A stretch of DNA of 64,000 bases, from assembly GCF_030936135.1 (NCBI RefSeq), contig NC_082595.1, forward strand, positions 20,597,930 to 20,661,929. The letters are read 5' to 3'. Below, one piece after another: positions 1-11,787 of this stretch (within the stretch, counting starts at the first letter, position 1; every line of letters begins with the position of its first letter). This stretch comes from Gavia stellata. Its lineage: Eukaryota > Chordata > Aves > Gaviiformes > Gaviidae. Both the position numbers and the translations under genes were made by a program. The notes below the pieces were generated by a model. It saw nothing but the letters and a program-made list of their open reading frames with translations, made no database searches and had not been told where the DNA came from.

Positions 1-3000
1 CAAGATTGAAACCTCTGACAAAGAAATCGAGGTACCAGTGGCTGGGATGTAGGGAGGGGCAGAAAGCTGCGAGGTGGAGCCAGTCCGTCACCCACTTTAC
101 TGTTTTGAGGCAACGTCTTGGGGGTGGCAGCAGTGCACTTATCTACACCAGTGCAGCTGCCTAGCACCGTTAGATGACGCTCTGGCTAACCACCCTTTAT
201 GAATGGGATTTGAGCTCAGACTCATTGCAATGCCCCATAAAGACTTTCTGAGACCACAGACCCCAGCACCCTGGGGCTGCTCCTGCGGAAAGGCCACGCT
301 TTGAGCAGCAGACTTTGATGGTGGGTCTGCGGATGGTGGAGCGGGGTGGGAAGGTGTCGGGACAGCAGTTACATCACTGGGGCAGGACTGAGGGGCTTCC
401 ACAGAGGGAAGGGCTGGAAGGGTGAAGAGGGACAGGGTCTTGACTGAGTCACAGCACCTCTGTCCCTACATGTCTGTCCCTGATTATCTGGCCAACTAGC
501 TGTTGGTAGCTTGGGCTGAACTTCTTATTCTTGTCCCAGCCAGTGGTGCCAGCAAGCTCCTAGTGCCAAAAACCCTAAAGTGAGTTAGCAGTGAGGCAAG
601 AGTAGGACCCGGTACTCCTGGGTGCCCTAGGGGAATTGGTAACCTGTAGAAAAATGTATTCCCCATATAAACAATTCAGGAAGTCATGCAGAGTATGCCA
701 CTGCTTCAGGGGGGCTTGTCGTGTCCCAGATAGCCATACAAAAGCCGGCAGAGCCGGGAGAGCCTGTCCATGCCCGCTCCAGCATAGGGCACGCGCAGGC
801 AGCTGGCCAGCCTCGCAAGAAGGGCTCCCCTCCCCAGGACCTGCACCGACGCCTGGAGCAGGCCCGCTACACACCGCCGCTGGAAGGGGCCACCTTCCAC
901 TACGGCTTCAACTCCAGCTACCTGCAGAAGGTGGTGGCCTACTGGAGGAACCAGTTCGACTGGCGCAAGCAAGTGGAAGTCCTGAACAAATACCCCCATT
1001 TCCAAACCACCATTGAAGGTGAGGGGGTCTCTGTGGCTTGAGCAGGTCTCGCTCTGAAACGCACAGAGAGAAGGGGGGGGGGATTTAAGAGGTTACAATA
1101 TTTCAGACAACAATATGTGTAATAGCTTAGTGACACAAGTAAAATATCACTAGTGGAGGCTATATTATTAATAACCTTCTATAGATTAAGACCATTACGC
1201 AGTGGCAATAAGATTAGGTCTGCTTCAAGATGGGCTTCATCTGGCTCTGAACGTGTGCTAACTAATGATGAGGTTTTCTTCTGCTATTGCCTTGAAGCCA
1301 CCTTTGAAAATTGCAAAATTTAGCCAGACTCTGAGGCTGGAATTTCCCCGACCACCACCCAGTTTAGCCAGGTGAGGTTAGGCAGACTCCAGGTAAGTGA
1401 TCTGCAGGTTAACTTCTATCTTGCACTCACTTTTTCATGTTTCTCTTTTTATCACCCACATATTTTGTAATTTTGTCATGTTTCTGCATGTGTCTTACCT
1501 GCATTATGGTGTTTATTTAAGTGTAGCTCTACCTATATACTGAGACCAGTTTCTCAGGAGATGGATGCTCAATCTCCTGTGACCCCAATATCTGGGACTG
1601 GGATCAATACCTCTGTCTGTATGTAAAAGATGAGACATAGGTACAATACCAGGCATCCCCTTTCAGCTAGGCATCTTCTTGCAATGGGTTGATTGTGTAA
1701 CTTCTGCTACGAATGCTAATTACAGTTTTGCCACCCTCCTTCTTCAGAGTCCAGAGCAGAAACTGTGATGGAACCAGAGCTTTAATTTATCTGTCTTGGA
1801 TGTGTGGCAGGGATCGATATCCATTTTATTCACGTGAAGCCCTCCTATGTCCCTCATGGTCGAGCTGTTCAACCTCTGCTGATGGTTCATGGCTGGCCTG
1901 GCTCCTTCTACGAGTTCTACAAGATCATCCCTCTGCTCACGGAGCCAGCCAGGCACAGCCTGAACAAGGGTGACGTGGTGTTTGAGGTCATCTGCCCATC
2001 CATTCCAGGCTATGGCTTCTCAGAGGCACCGCACCAGAAAGGTAAATGATAAAAGGGGGTTGCAGAGAGGTGGGTGTTGATCTCTTCTCCCAAGTGATTA
2101 GTGATAGGACAAGAGGAAAGTTGCGCCAGGGGAGGTGTAGGCTGGATATTAGGAAAAATTTCTCTACTGAGAGAGTGGTGAAGCACTGGAACAGGCTGCT
2201 CAGGGAGGTGGTGGAGTCACCATCACTGGAGGTGTTCAAAAAACGTGTTGACATGGCATTGCGGGACATGGTTTAGTGGGCATGGTGGCATTGGGTTGAT
2301 GGTTGGACTTGATGATCTTAGAGGGTTTTTCCAACCTTAATGATTCTGTGGAAAGGCTCTGTTGGAATCGCAAGGGTTTTGGAGTAACACCTCAACCATC
2401 CCCGGGCCCCCTGGGCACTGCAGTTTATGAATGCAGATACTTGGCTCTGCATTAACACCCACGTGGCTGAGGCTCTGGTGCTGGCTGTGGAGATTTGGAA
2501 GGCAATGGTAGCTGGAAGCTAGGTCTGCTTTCCACTTTCTCCACTTTACACTGAATTTCTATCATCTTGTGTTCACTTTATTGGCAAGAAGTGAGGCAGA
2601 GCAGCATAGCACGCTGTACCTTCACACAGCAGCATACTCACGTGCCTCTGTCAGGCCACGATCTTTGGCCAGGGGGTAAACACTAGGACAAACAGGTCTC
2701 CTGTTTCTCTTTACCTACAGGCTTTGACACCATAGCAACTGCTCGGATATTTCATAAGCTGATGAACAGATTGGGCTTTAAGGAATACTATCTACAGGGG
2801 GGAGACTGGGGATCTCGTATTACCACAAACATGGCCCAGATGCTGCCACAGTGAGTAGCAAAGGGAATCAGTGCAGAAAAGCTGCCTCCAGTTCTTACCC
2901 TACCTTCTGGCTCCATGGTCCTGGTCCTGCCTTCTGTTTTCCCTGCCTCTCATCCCCTTCTGCTTTGTTTCCTCCAGGGACATCCCCACCCCCGTGCATT

Positions 3001-6000
3001 CAGTTGTATTCATATGCTTTGCATTGATATTGGCACAGTTCTCACGCTTCCTAAATTTCAGTGCTGTTTGGCTTCTCTTTCACTAATTGTGAAAGTAAAC
3101 TCTGCTGCATTTTGATTTAAGACCCCAAGAAGACAGATCATCATTCTAAATCAGGAAGGAGATAAATTTAAAATCAGCAGGGAGAAAAGGAAGGAAGGAG
3201 CTCAGCCTTTCAGCAGCTGAACAGTACCACAAAGTACAGGACTTTCCTATCTAAAACGCAGCGTTGAGGCTGATTGGAAAAGAAACATAATACCTTCCTT
3301 AGAAGATGGCATCACAGCTCATTGTTTAGCATTTAATGAAAAGCAGGCATCACAGCCACGCTTAGGTCAGAGAACAGATAAAGTGGGAAAGCTCTTACAG
3401 CAGTTAGACTGCAGGCTGAGCGGCTCACTGTTCCCAATTGCAGTTGTGCTTCACAGCACCCAGAGCACTGTGGCCACATGTGATGTACTCAAGCTTTCCA
3501 GAAAATAGCCAACACAGCCTGTTCCCTACAGCACAGAACAACACAAGATCAACAGCCAGAGCTACCAGCGTGGATATGCCACATCCAGAAACTGAGTACC
3601 TAAAGCTAACATATCAGTGGCACAGCTGGATGGAGATGGCACCAGCTGTACCATTTCCAACTCCCATAATTTTTTTTTTTTTGAACCATGATGAACCTGA
3701 AGGGCTTTATGTATTTGGCTCAGTGAAATGCTTCTATCACAGCTCCAGTCAGACTTATTTTCTGGAAAATTTAGAGACAGAAAATCACTTAACCTCCTAT
3801 TCATTAACTTAATTTTAGATCTGTGAAAGGGCTTCATCTGAATTTCATCTTCGTCGGCAGACAAGGTTTGAGAAGGATGATTTCTGTGATGCTTGGGGCT
3901 TATGTACCATGGCTTATAGGCCTCACTAGGGAAGATGTTCGACGTACGTACCCTTTCATCCAGAAGAATATATATGAACTTTTGCGAGAGTCTGGATACT
4001 TACACATCCAAGCCACCAAACCAGACACAGCAGGTAATTAATTTTCTCTGTATTGCTACAAACATTGTATACTAACTGCTTATGGTATATAAAAACTTAC
4101 AGTTGAACAAAGGCCAACTGTGTTTGAGAAGCAATGAGTTCTGGTGACTGAATGCAAGACACGGGAACAAGAACTGTGTGAAAGGAAGTTAAAAGGAACA
4201 GCTTAAAAAAAGATGGAGACTACCAATATAATTTTTCAAAGTCTTTTAAAGGGCATGCCACCTCTCTTGCGGAAAGAACCCCTTTGCAAAAAGCCTCTTA
4301 AAGTAAAGCATAGGGTCCTGAAATTGAAGCTTCTAGAAATACATGTGGGTGAAAACAAGAATTTCATAAACAAGTGCAATGTGAAACTCGCAGAAAGGTA
4401 GACACAACCCTAACACCTGAAAAGCCAGAAGCCTGACATAGTGGGGCCAGTAGATAAGGAGTCTGAAGAAAGGTATGGCCATCTCAGAAAAGTTAAATGA
4501 ATTATTTGTATCAGTCCCCACTAGCAAGGACAACTGAGTGTTCCTTTATTGAAATAATCCCCCATCAGGAAAGACAGCAGAGCTGTCTCAGACTGGTGTC
4601 AGATGTGGGGACCATAGAACGAATAGCACCCTATCCTGGCAATTCACTGAAAAAGAAGAAACTCAAACTGAAACGTTTAACTAGTGTCTAGTCTGTTGTT
4701 TGAACTGATCTCAATACCAAAGAAGTAAAAGGAGATAAACAAGATACCAGGTTGGGTATTTTTGTTTTGTTTTGTTTTTAAAGAGCCAAACAGAGAAGGT
4801 AGCCCCAGAAAAAAAGAAGACCAGTGTGTCTACTCTCTGATCAGAAAACTAGCAGAACTATTTTAAAGAGAAGAACTGATTTACGGGTGGTAATATCACA
4901 GGGAATTCATGCTTCAAAAATCAGAGCTCTGGCAGAATCAAAGAGCTGTGGACTAGTAATGGAACATATTTCATTCCCAAAAAAGTTTTGTTGAGGTTCC
5001 TCCCTCAATGTTCTTAAAAAAATTAAACTGCCTTAAGAAAAGGATTAAGTTCATGGATTAATAACTAGTTAACATGAGAATCCAAGCATAGGAATAAGGA
5101 AGCAAGTTCCAGGGGCAGGAGAGTATCACAAAAATCTGTGCTGGAACCCGTACATTTCAACATGATCCTAATTTCTCTACAGATAAAAGTTAATGGTTAA
5201 GGGAAAATTTGACAGCTATCCAGGGTTTGGTTTAATCTAAAGATAATTGCAGAGAGTTGCAAAAACATTTAAGTGACTGGTTGATTAAACCAGCCAATAA
5301 AAACTGATGTCAACAAACTCCAAAGCAATATAAGTAGAGGAAGAAAATCACAATGGGCTCTGGTTTGGCTGCTGCCACATGAGAGAATCGATGAGTCATG
5401 GTTAGTGCTTTGAAACATCAGCCAGCTCAGAGTTTAAATCCATTATATTCAGAATCTGTTGCACCCCTGTTCACCCTGTTTCATAAATAGATTTTAGATT
5501 CAAAAGAATACAGGAAGGGGAGAAAAGGAAGACTGAAGTGACTGAGCAGCTTCTGTACAAGCACTGTACATAATCTAGGGCTCTTCAATCTGGAAAAAGA
5601 ACAGCAGGGATTTTGTAGCACACTAAAATTGTGAAATGTAGAAAATGAATAGGGAAAAAAAATGTATTCCCTACTCAGTCTCAAGAAATATCTACATTAT
5701 CGGTTTAGTTCTCATTAGGCAGGCTTAAAGCAAAGCTAAAGTATTTTCACTCACCACAAGTTGTGGTACAGGTTGAATGACTAGTAAGCCGCAAACAAGA
5801 CTTCAACCCAGAAAATGCTCGTCTCCAGATGGGTCATGTGCTAGATGGCACATTTTAGCCTGCCCTACCATTGCTAGTCAAAGCATTTACATGACTTTGA
5901 TCTGTAGCAAATCACTCTAGGCCTGCCAGTGCAGGGAAACTGTTGTGCCAATGCACAAACCTACTTTGCATTAGCTATGTCTCACCATGTTGTGCATCAT

Positions 6001-8334
6001 CTTCTACAAAGTCACTCAGTGCTTTACATAAAGGTATGTAAAGGTACGTAGTTTTATATACCATACCCTACTAGGGGTACAGGAATTTTCCTGAGGCAAG
6101 CCTCTATCCCTGTTTTACAGACAGAATATGCTGTGTACCTGCTGTGTTTATAATGTTTGTTAGTGTTCCCCAAAGGCTGGAACAGACAACAGATACACAA
6201 CACTCCACTGTTTAAATTAGATAAAAAGTGATGAACAGCACTCAGCGTCCTGGGTATCCATCCTAAGCGGGACAGTGCTCCCAAATAGCTTATCTGAAAT
6301 TTCTTTTCAGAGCGTAATCCCTTTACATCTGAATTTGCTCCTTCTGCCATACATTAACAAGAAGCCAACAGGACTTCCTTAGCTCCTAGCTTCTTTTGTA
6401 CAGGAATTACCTGAGTTTGTAATGCTGTCAGTTACAGCTGGAATTCCATTGGGGTAAATTTGTCAAGAATAAAGTACTACGAGGGCTAGTAAAATACAGA
6501 CTCTATTGAATTCTTGGTGAAAACTCTGAAGAATTCATGAAAGTCCAGTTTAACTTCCACTGAAGTATTGCAATGCCAGCCAACTGCAATAGCTCTCCTG
6601 GTCTTCTCCTGAATTAGGTTGTGGACTGAATGACTCCCCTGTGGGGCTGGCAGCATATATTTTGGAGAAATTCTCTACCTGGACAGATAAGTCATTTCTG
6701 CATAAAGATGATGGAGGCTTGGAAAGGTAAGAAAACAGATGCTCTTCCATGAGAAGACTCATTAAAAGAATGAGTGATGATAACTAATGAAGAGACAGGT
6801 AAAAGACTCACCAGTCAAAGCTGAATTTTAAGCATGAAAGATTACATGTGACAAGTAGTAGTCTAAATTTCTAGCAGACTGCCTGCAAACTACTGCTTCA
6901 GCACCAAGCAGTTTTGCTCTGGGAACATGGGTGCCAATTAATTTACTGCTTGAAAATGAGTAGAGAACAACAACTGTTCTTCAGGGCATGAGCCCAATAT
7001 AGCATATTGAGAAACAGCTTCCAATGAAATATCTTCATCTTTCTCTCTCAACAGCAAATACTCTCTTGATGAGCTTTTGACCAATGTGATGATTTATTGG
7101 GTGACAGCCTCCATTGTGTCCTCAATGCGATTCTACAAGGAGAACATCTCCAAGGGCCATGGTCTAACTGCTGATGCCAGGTAATGAAGTGGCAGATGCA
7201 AGACAGACTTGCAAATGAGATTGAACCACATTTGCCTGTACAAACATTTAGATCACTTACAACAGCAAATGTAACTAGTTAAAAAAAATGCAAGTTCTTA
7301 CTTTCTTTTGATAAATATAGTTAAGGATCACTTTTCTTTTGAACCTATAATTCACACAAGGTGGTTTCTGGCCAAGACAATGCAGAAGACTTATCGAAGT
7401 ATATTCAGTCTTGTTTGTGTTCAAAATACAGGTCTATATACTTATTCACCAAACAAAGGTAACCTGTGGCTCAGTTCAAAAACAAAACAGAAAAATCATA
7501 AGCATTTCTAAGAGAGAAGTTTAAACTGAATTAGGAAGGATATGGCTTATTGGTGGATAAACTAAGAACTACAATTGTTATGCACAAACTTGGGGAAGCA
7601 ATTTGGAGAGCAGTACTTGAAACCAAGCACCTTCTAACACCCACTGGCTTTAATATGACTATAAGAGAGGCTGACCAAGAAAAGGCTGTGAGCAGAACTC
7701 TCCAAGTGATTGATCATACAAAAAAAATAGGACAGTCTTTTTCTTTGTAGACTGAACCAGTTTACCTTTCCTCTCGAGAGAGTCATTTGTTATGCTGGTA
7801 CCATAAATTTTAAAGTAAACATGAGCTAGCTCACTTCTGACTTTCACAAAGAGGTGTGGCATCTTGCCATGTGTCACAGAACTACAAAACAAGGTAAGCT
7901 TAAAAATCTGCACACAGTTCAGTCTTGAAATGTTTCAAAGTTGGCTCTACTGTACACACCTTTGGGTATAACATTATTAAACTCAAGGAGATCCAAATAC
8001 AAGTGAAGCTCTTCAGCAGAGTACAGACCACAAAATGGGTTGCTGACTGGAGCAGTTACCAGACTCAGAAGGTTTTTTTTATAACTTTCCCCAGGACTTC
8101 TTTCAAAAATGCAGTTAACTAATGTCTTCTAGGGTTGGAGTGTATGTTCCCACAGGGATTGCAGCTTTTCCTCAGGAGCTAGTACATACACCACGTGCCT
8201 GGGCAAAGGAGATGTTCAAGAACATCATCACTTACTCTTACATGCCACGTGGAGGGCATTTTGCTGCCTTTGAGGAACCAAAGCTTCTGGCACAAGACAT
8301 CATGCACTTTGTCAGAAAGGTGGAACAGCTTTGA
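1..8334 (+). CDS. EPHX1: Microsomal epoxide hydrolase (EPHX1 family), 5'-truncated by the window edge
   Basis: Seen: coding exons 1-31 (partial), 838-1018, 1811-2041, 2721-2850, 3819-4033, 6618-6726, 7055-7180 and 8133-8334 (stop TGA 8332-8334). All have GT/AG borders and the frame is kept, giving 407 residues; human EPHX1 has 455, so only the N-terminal membrane anchor and about 45 residues are missing. Motifs: oxyanion-hole HGWPGSF in exon 1811-2041; GGDWGS with the nucleophile Asp codon at 2804-2806; FPQELVHTP with the acid Glu at 8176-8178; [11 protein letters not shown] with the catalytic His at 8257-8259; VYVPTG with the ring-opening Tyr. Known: this alpha/beta-hydrolase sits in the ER membrane and converts epoxides to trans-diols. 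Inference: the copy looks intact and active. The protein between the nucleophile and the lid is diverged from human, so it may be a paralogue rather than the strict EPHX1 orthologue. It is convergent with MAD2L1BP. Confidence 0.9.
2054..2351 (+). repeat. CR1 LINE, 5'-truncated 3' end
   Basis: The stretch reads as the familiar CR1 3' end: the CTCTTCTCCCAAGTGA segment, GTGATAGGACAAGAGGAAA, GGATATTAGGAAAAATTTCT, then GATGATCTTAGAGG and the terminal ATTCTGTG octamer-like end at about 2343-2350. There is no poly(A) tail, as expected for CR1. A short piece of ORF2 tail is still open (ending at 2276). It lies in EPHX1 intron 3, beginning about 12 bases after the splice donor at 2042. Confidence 0.93.
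4200..5785 (+). repeat. Ancient, heavily diverged CR1-like LINE
   Basis: Two zones resemble the CR1 reverse-transcriptase ORF. Around 4488-4620 AAAGTTAAATGAATTATTTG and what follows resembles the segment just before the RT core. Around 5352-5785 the text follows the CR1 3' half in order: AATGGGCTCTGGTTTGGCTG, TGAAACATCAGCCAGCTCAG, CTCTTCAATCTGGAAAAAGA, and TTAAAGCAAAGCTAAAGTAT before CACAAGTTGTGG. It is riddled with indels and stops, so it is much older than the copy at 2054. Identity was judged by eye; borders are approximate. It lies in EPHX1 intron 5. Confidence 0.6.
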
Positions 8335-8407
8335 ACCTGCAGTTCAGATACATACACAGAATGGAAGCAAGTTCTGCCACCAGTAGAACCCTAATTTTAC
8401 GGGATTA

Positions 8408-8413
8408 AATAAA
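8408..8413 (+). terminator. Poly(A) signal AATAAA for EPHX1
   Basis: AATAAA 74 bases after the TGA stop codon of the epoxide hydrolase; the only canonical signal close downstream. Confidence 0.8.
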
Positions 8414-8443
8414 TGCAATGTAATCACATACAGAAGCCAGCAT

Positions 8444-8449
8444 TTTATT
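8444..8449 (-). terminator. Candidate poly(A) signal for MAD2L1BP
   Basis: TTTATT on the plus strand is AATAAA on the minus strand, 1.86 kb below the MAD2L1BP stop codon. I saw no nearer canonical minus-strand AATAAA, but a variant such as ATTAAA near 8580 or a signal not noticed could be used instead. Confidence 0.45.
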
Positions 8450-10309
8450 TTTATAGTTCTAAACTTGTTAATCAAGCTCTAAAGCTCTTCATAAGAAAAA
8501 AAGCATCTTGTCTTCTTTCATTCCCAGCACCATATCATTGCTGCATTCATAGTTCAAGTATAACAGAATATGTAAACAGTTTAATGCAGTAACATTGCAC
8601 TCATTTGGGGAAGAGAGTAGAAAGGAACTGGCCCCCTGTTGCTCAGAACTAAGGCTTCTGTTCAAAAGCTTCTTTAAATACTTGAGTGCTAGCATTCTTA
8701 AATATGCATTACAAGCAGCTTTGTTGGAAGTGTAAAGGGTTTTGATCTCCTGAGCACAAACACTCCTACATTCAAGTTATATTTCATTTGAGACACCTGC
8801 GTTTACATACTCAAGTGGGCAGCTGCACATAAGGCAGCTTTCTTCATTCTAGCAGTTTTTCCCCTAGGGCTAGCTTTAGCAGTTACTACACATTGTAAAC
8901 AGTTGTTAATGGATAATAAGGCAGAGACAGCACTCCTAGTGTTCTCCAAACTCAGAAATATCAACTTAATTTCCTCCTCGTTATATAATCTCATTCCATT
9001 CCAAACAGTCAAAGCTAAAATATGCACCAAGTGTAGAGGATTACTTCAAACTTTACCCTCCTTTCAAAGACTTTTTACCAGCATATCATGCAATTTTTGC
9101 TAGCAAGAAACTGCAGGCAACCTCACTACCAGCAGGCTCAAGTTTCTCTTCAAATGGCATACAGCTATTTGGAGCTATTAAGCTCATTACATTACAGATA
9201 CGTACCCAGCTGACTGAAGATAACTCCAGTAGGTACCTAGTTCTGACACACTGTGCTCTAAGGGTTTTGCTCCCTCTTTGTCCCATTCTGCAGTACACAC
9301 CAGGCCAGAAGAAAGGGCTCAAATTCTGCTTCCAAGTAATACATTCTGACTTAGAACAGGAATTTGACAGGTAAAGATAGAGCTGAACTTCATCACACTC
9401 CCCTCACCTCTTCTTCACATGTCAGAAACATTTAGAGTCTAAGACTGCTAAGAGGTAAAAGTAACAACAAAAACATTAGTTTCTTGCTTAAGTGAGAATA
9501 AACTAGCATGTTGGGGCAGGAGTCCTAACTTCCTCTAAAGAGGGTTAATGCAGAAACTGCTTACTGTTAATTTTAACTGTATACTAACTGATTGTCAGGA
9601 CTGTTGGACTAAAGGTTAGTAAACAAAAAAAGAAGGGAAGATGCACTTCCCTGCCTCCACAGCACTGCTCAACCTCTTTTTCATCACCAGCACAAAACAG
9701 TGCTACATACAAGACCTCCCAATTGCTGAGAAGTCCCAATCTTTGGATTATTAAGTAACTGAAACTGAGCTTTGGGGAAGTCTACTTTTATCAGAGACAT
9801 GGGCAAACACTTGAGTACTCAAGCAGGGAAAAGTCTCCTTTTACAGGAATAGAGTAGGTAATAATGGTTACGGCCTTTACAGTAAAGGCCAAGTGTATGC
9901 ACGTACATTATCTAGAGTCCTAAACAACCAGATAATGTAGTAATTATTACCAGAGAAATGGCTACATTAAAACTCAGGAGAGAGGACTGTATCCAGCATT
10001 TGCCAGTTCAGTAAGCATGCAGCAGGAGAGTTTTACTCCCAACACACGAATTCATCTCCTGTGCCACAACTCAGGTCCCTAAAGAATCACTGTATCCATG
10101 TGCAACTGTGCCTTAAAGGGTATTTGCTTTCAACAACAATTCAGGAGATGAAGACAGATGAACACAGTCCAGCTACAGGAAGGGATTAGATGCCCTGGAA
10201 AAGAGATCCAGACAGACAAGAATATGCAGTTACATTTGATAAAGTTATTATCACTTAAAGCAGCACCAAAGGTTATTCAATATTCCATTAAAGTTCTACA
10301 GAGCACAGG

Positions 10310-11784
10310 TCATTCATGAAAGCCTTTGAGCGTCACGGGTGCCTGAAACCATACATAGTCCTCCCAAGTAGAAGTCATATGCTGAGGAGGCAAGGCACTT
10401 ATGTTGATGTCTCCATCACATGACAACTTAACAGTTAGCTTCCTCCCTCGGGTTGGCACTTTATAGTTGAGCTTGGGCCGGAACCAATCAACACCACAAT
10501 CGCGGTGTCCTTGGAGCATAACAACAGTGCCCGTGACAGGGAGAGCCTTAAGTTCACTGAAGACATCCGCGACGAAGAGTGAGTGAAAGAGCTTGCGAAC
10601 ACAGGATGCAGTTTTCAGGCTCTCCTCAGCGCTGCCCTCATAGATACCCTCCAAGTTGAGCTCATAGAGCTCCTTGGGGCTCATAACATTGCCTCCAAGT
10701 AGAATAAGGACCCGAGGAACCAGTGTCAAACTAAACATTACTTCCAAGTGCTGGAGCACTCCCTCCAGCTCCATCAGCACCTGCTGGCACTTCTTGCTCG
10801 CCAGGTCCATGGAGGGTGGCTTCTTAATCACATCTCCATCCTGGAAAACAAAGCTAAGCTTAGCACATTTCATTATTAGGACATATTAGTCCTAATACAC
10901 TCTTCAGAAAACATGGCCTGTCTCATCCCTGAAAGTCAAGGAAGGTTCAAAGGGTTTTATGCTCCTTTTAAGAGATATAGGTAGCTACATATAGAATCAG
11001 GAAATCCAAGAGGAACACAAAGGGCCACTCTATAGCTACTCAGTTTGAATCTGAATCACACTACTGATGAATTCCCACAAGAGTTAGAAACCCCATCTTT
11101 TAAAGATCAGCTATCACTCCAAAACCACTTAACATTTTTTTCTTAGAGTTTTTTTGAGTAACAAACAAAACAGTGGCATGCCTTGAGCAGAAAGTTGGAC
11201 AACGAGAGATAAATAGTAACTTGCTGAGACCTTTAGCCACCTAACCTAAAGCTTTTTTTTTTTTTAATGAAGCTGTGGTAACATTTAAAGATACAGCTAC
11301 AATGAGCGCTTTACTTTAGAAGCAGTTAACACATTAAAAGACCAGTTACTGAGCTAGAATAGTTAGCTGACAGGCAAAACTCAAATGCCGCGGCCCCCAC
11401 GGCACAGCCGCCCCCAGGCCCAGGGGTCCCTCCCGGCCACCCCCCGCCACCCCCCGCCCCGCACCGCCCCGCCACGGCCCCCTTCACCTGAACGGCCCGC
11501 CGGCAGAAGTAGGCGAGCTGCTCGTAGGGCAGCGGGAGCTGGTGCCGCTGGTGCAGGACGTGCTTGAGGAGCTCGCAGGCGAAGCGGCAGCAGCTCTCCC
11601 GGCTCACGGCGCCCGGGAACACCACAGACACCGAGGAGCAGACTGCCACCGACCCGCTCCGCCGGGGCCTCCTCTCATCACCACCACGATCCAGGGCTGG
11701 TAGCGCCTCAGCTATGAGGAGCGGGGACGTGGGAGAAGTCGCTCGGGCAGGAGCGGGAACTACCGCTACCCCAGGAGCCGCCAT
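10310..11784 (-). CDS. MAD2L1BP: MAD2L1-binding protein (p31comet)
   Basis: Seen: two coding exons on the minus strand, 11784-11488 (297 nt, 99 codons) and 10840-10310 (531 nt, stop TGA at 10312-10310), joined in phase 0 by a GT-AG intron (11487-10841). The product is 275 residues; human p31comet has about 274. Conserved stretches: VVFPGAVSRESCCRFACELL, QLPLPYEQL, LVPRVLILLGGN, SPKELYEL, GTVVMLQGHRDCG, WFRPKLNYKVP and the C-terminal WEDYVWFQAPVTLKGF. Known: the protein is a HORMA-fold MAD2 mimic that binds closed MAD2 and, with TRIP13, takes mitotic checkpoint complexes apart. The start MAAP was chosen because it matches human; an in-frame ATG pair further upstream (near 11842) would add about 20 unconserved residues. 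The 5' half of exon 1 is poorly conserved, as expected for the disordered N-terminus. Confidence 0.95.
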
Positions 11785-11787
11785 TTT
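11777..11787 (-). promoter_or_regulatory. YY1-type site overlapping the MAD2L1BP start codon
   Basis: On the minus strand the sequence around the start codon is AAAATGGCGGC, the YY1 consensus, with the ATG of MAAP inside it (ATG at 11784-11782). YY1 sites just downstream of transcription starts that also supply the start codon are known from many housekeeping genes. Binding itself is inferred. Confidence 0.6.

Larger units (their letters stand above)
8335..10309. other. EPHX1 3' UTR and MAD2L1BP 3' UTR / intergenic
   Basis: The first ~90 bases are the EPHX1 3' UTR, ending near its AATAAA. The rest, read on the minus strand, is probably the MAD2L1BP 3' UTR if the AATAAA at 8444-8449 (minus strand) is used. 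No further gene, tRNA or recognisable repeat was seen. Confidence 0.6.
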
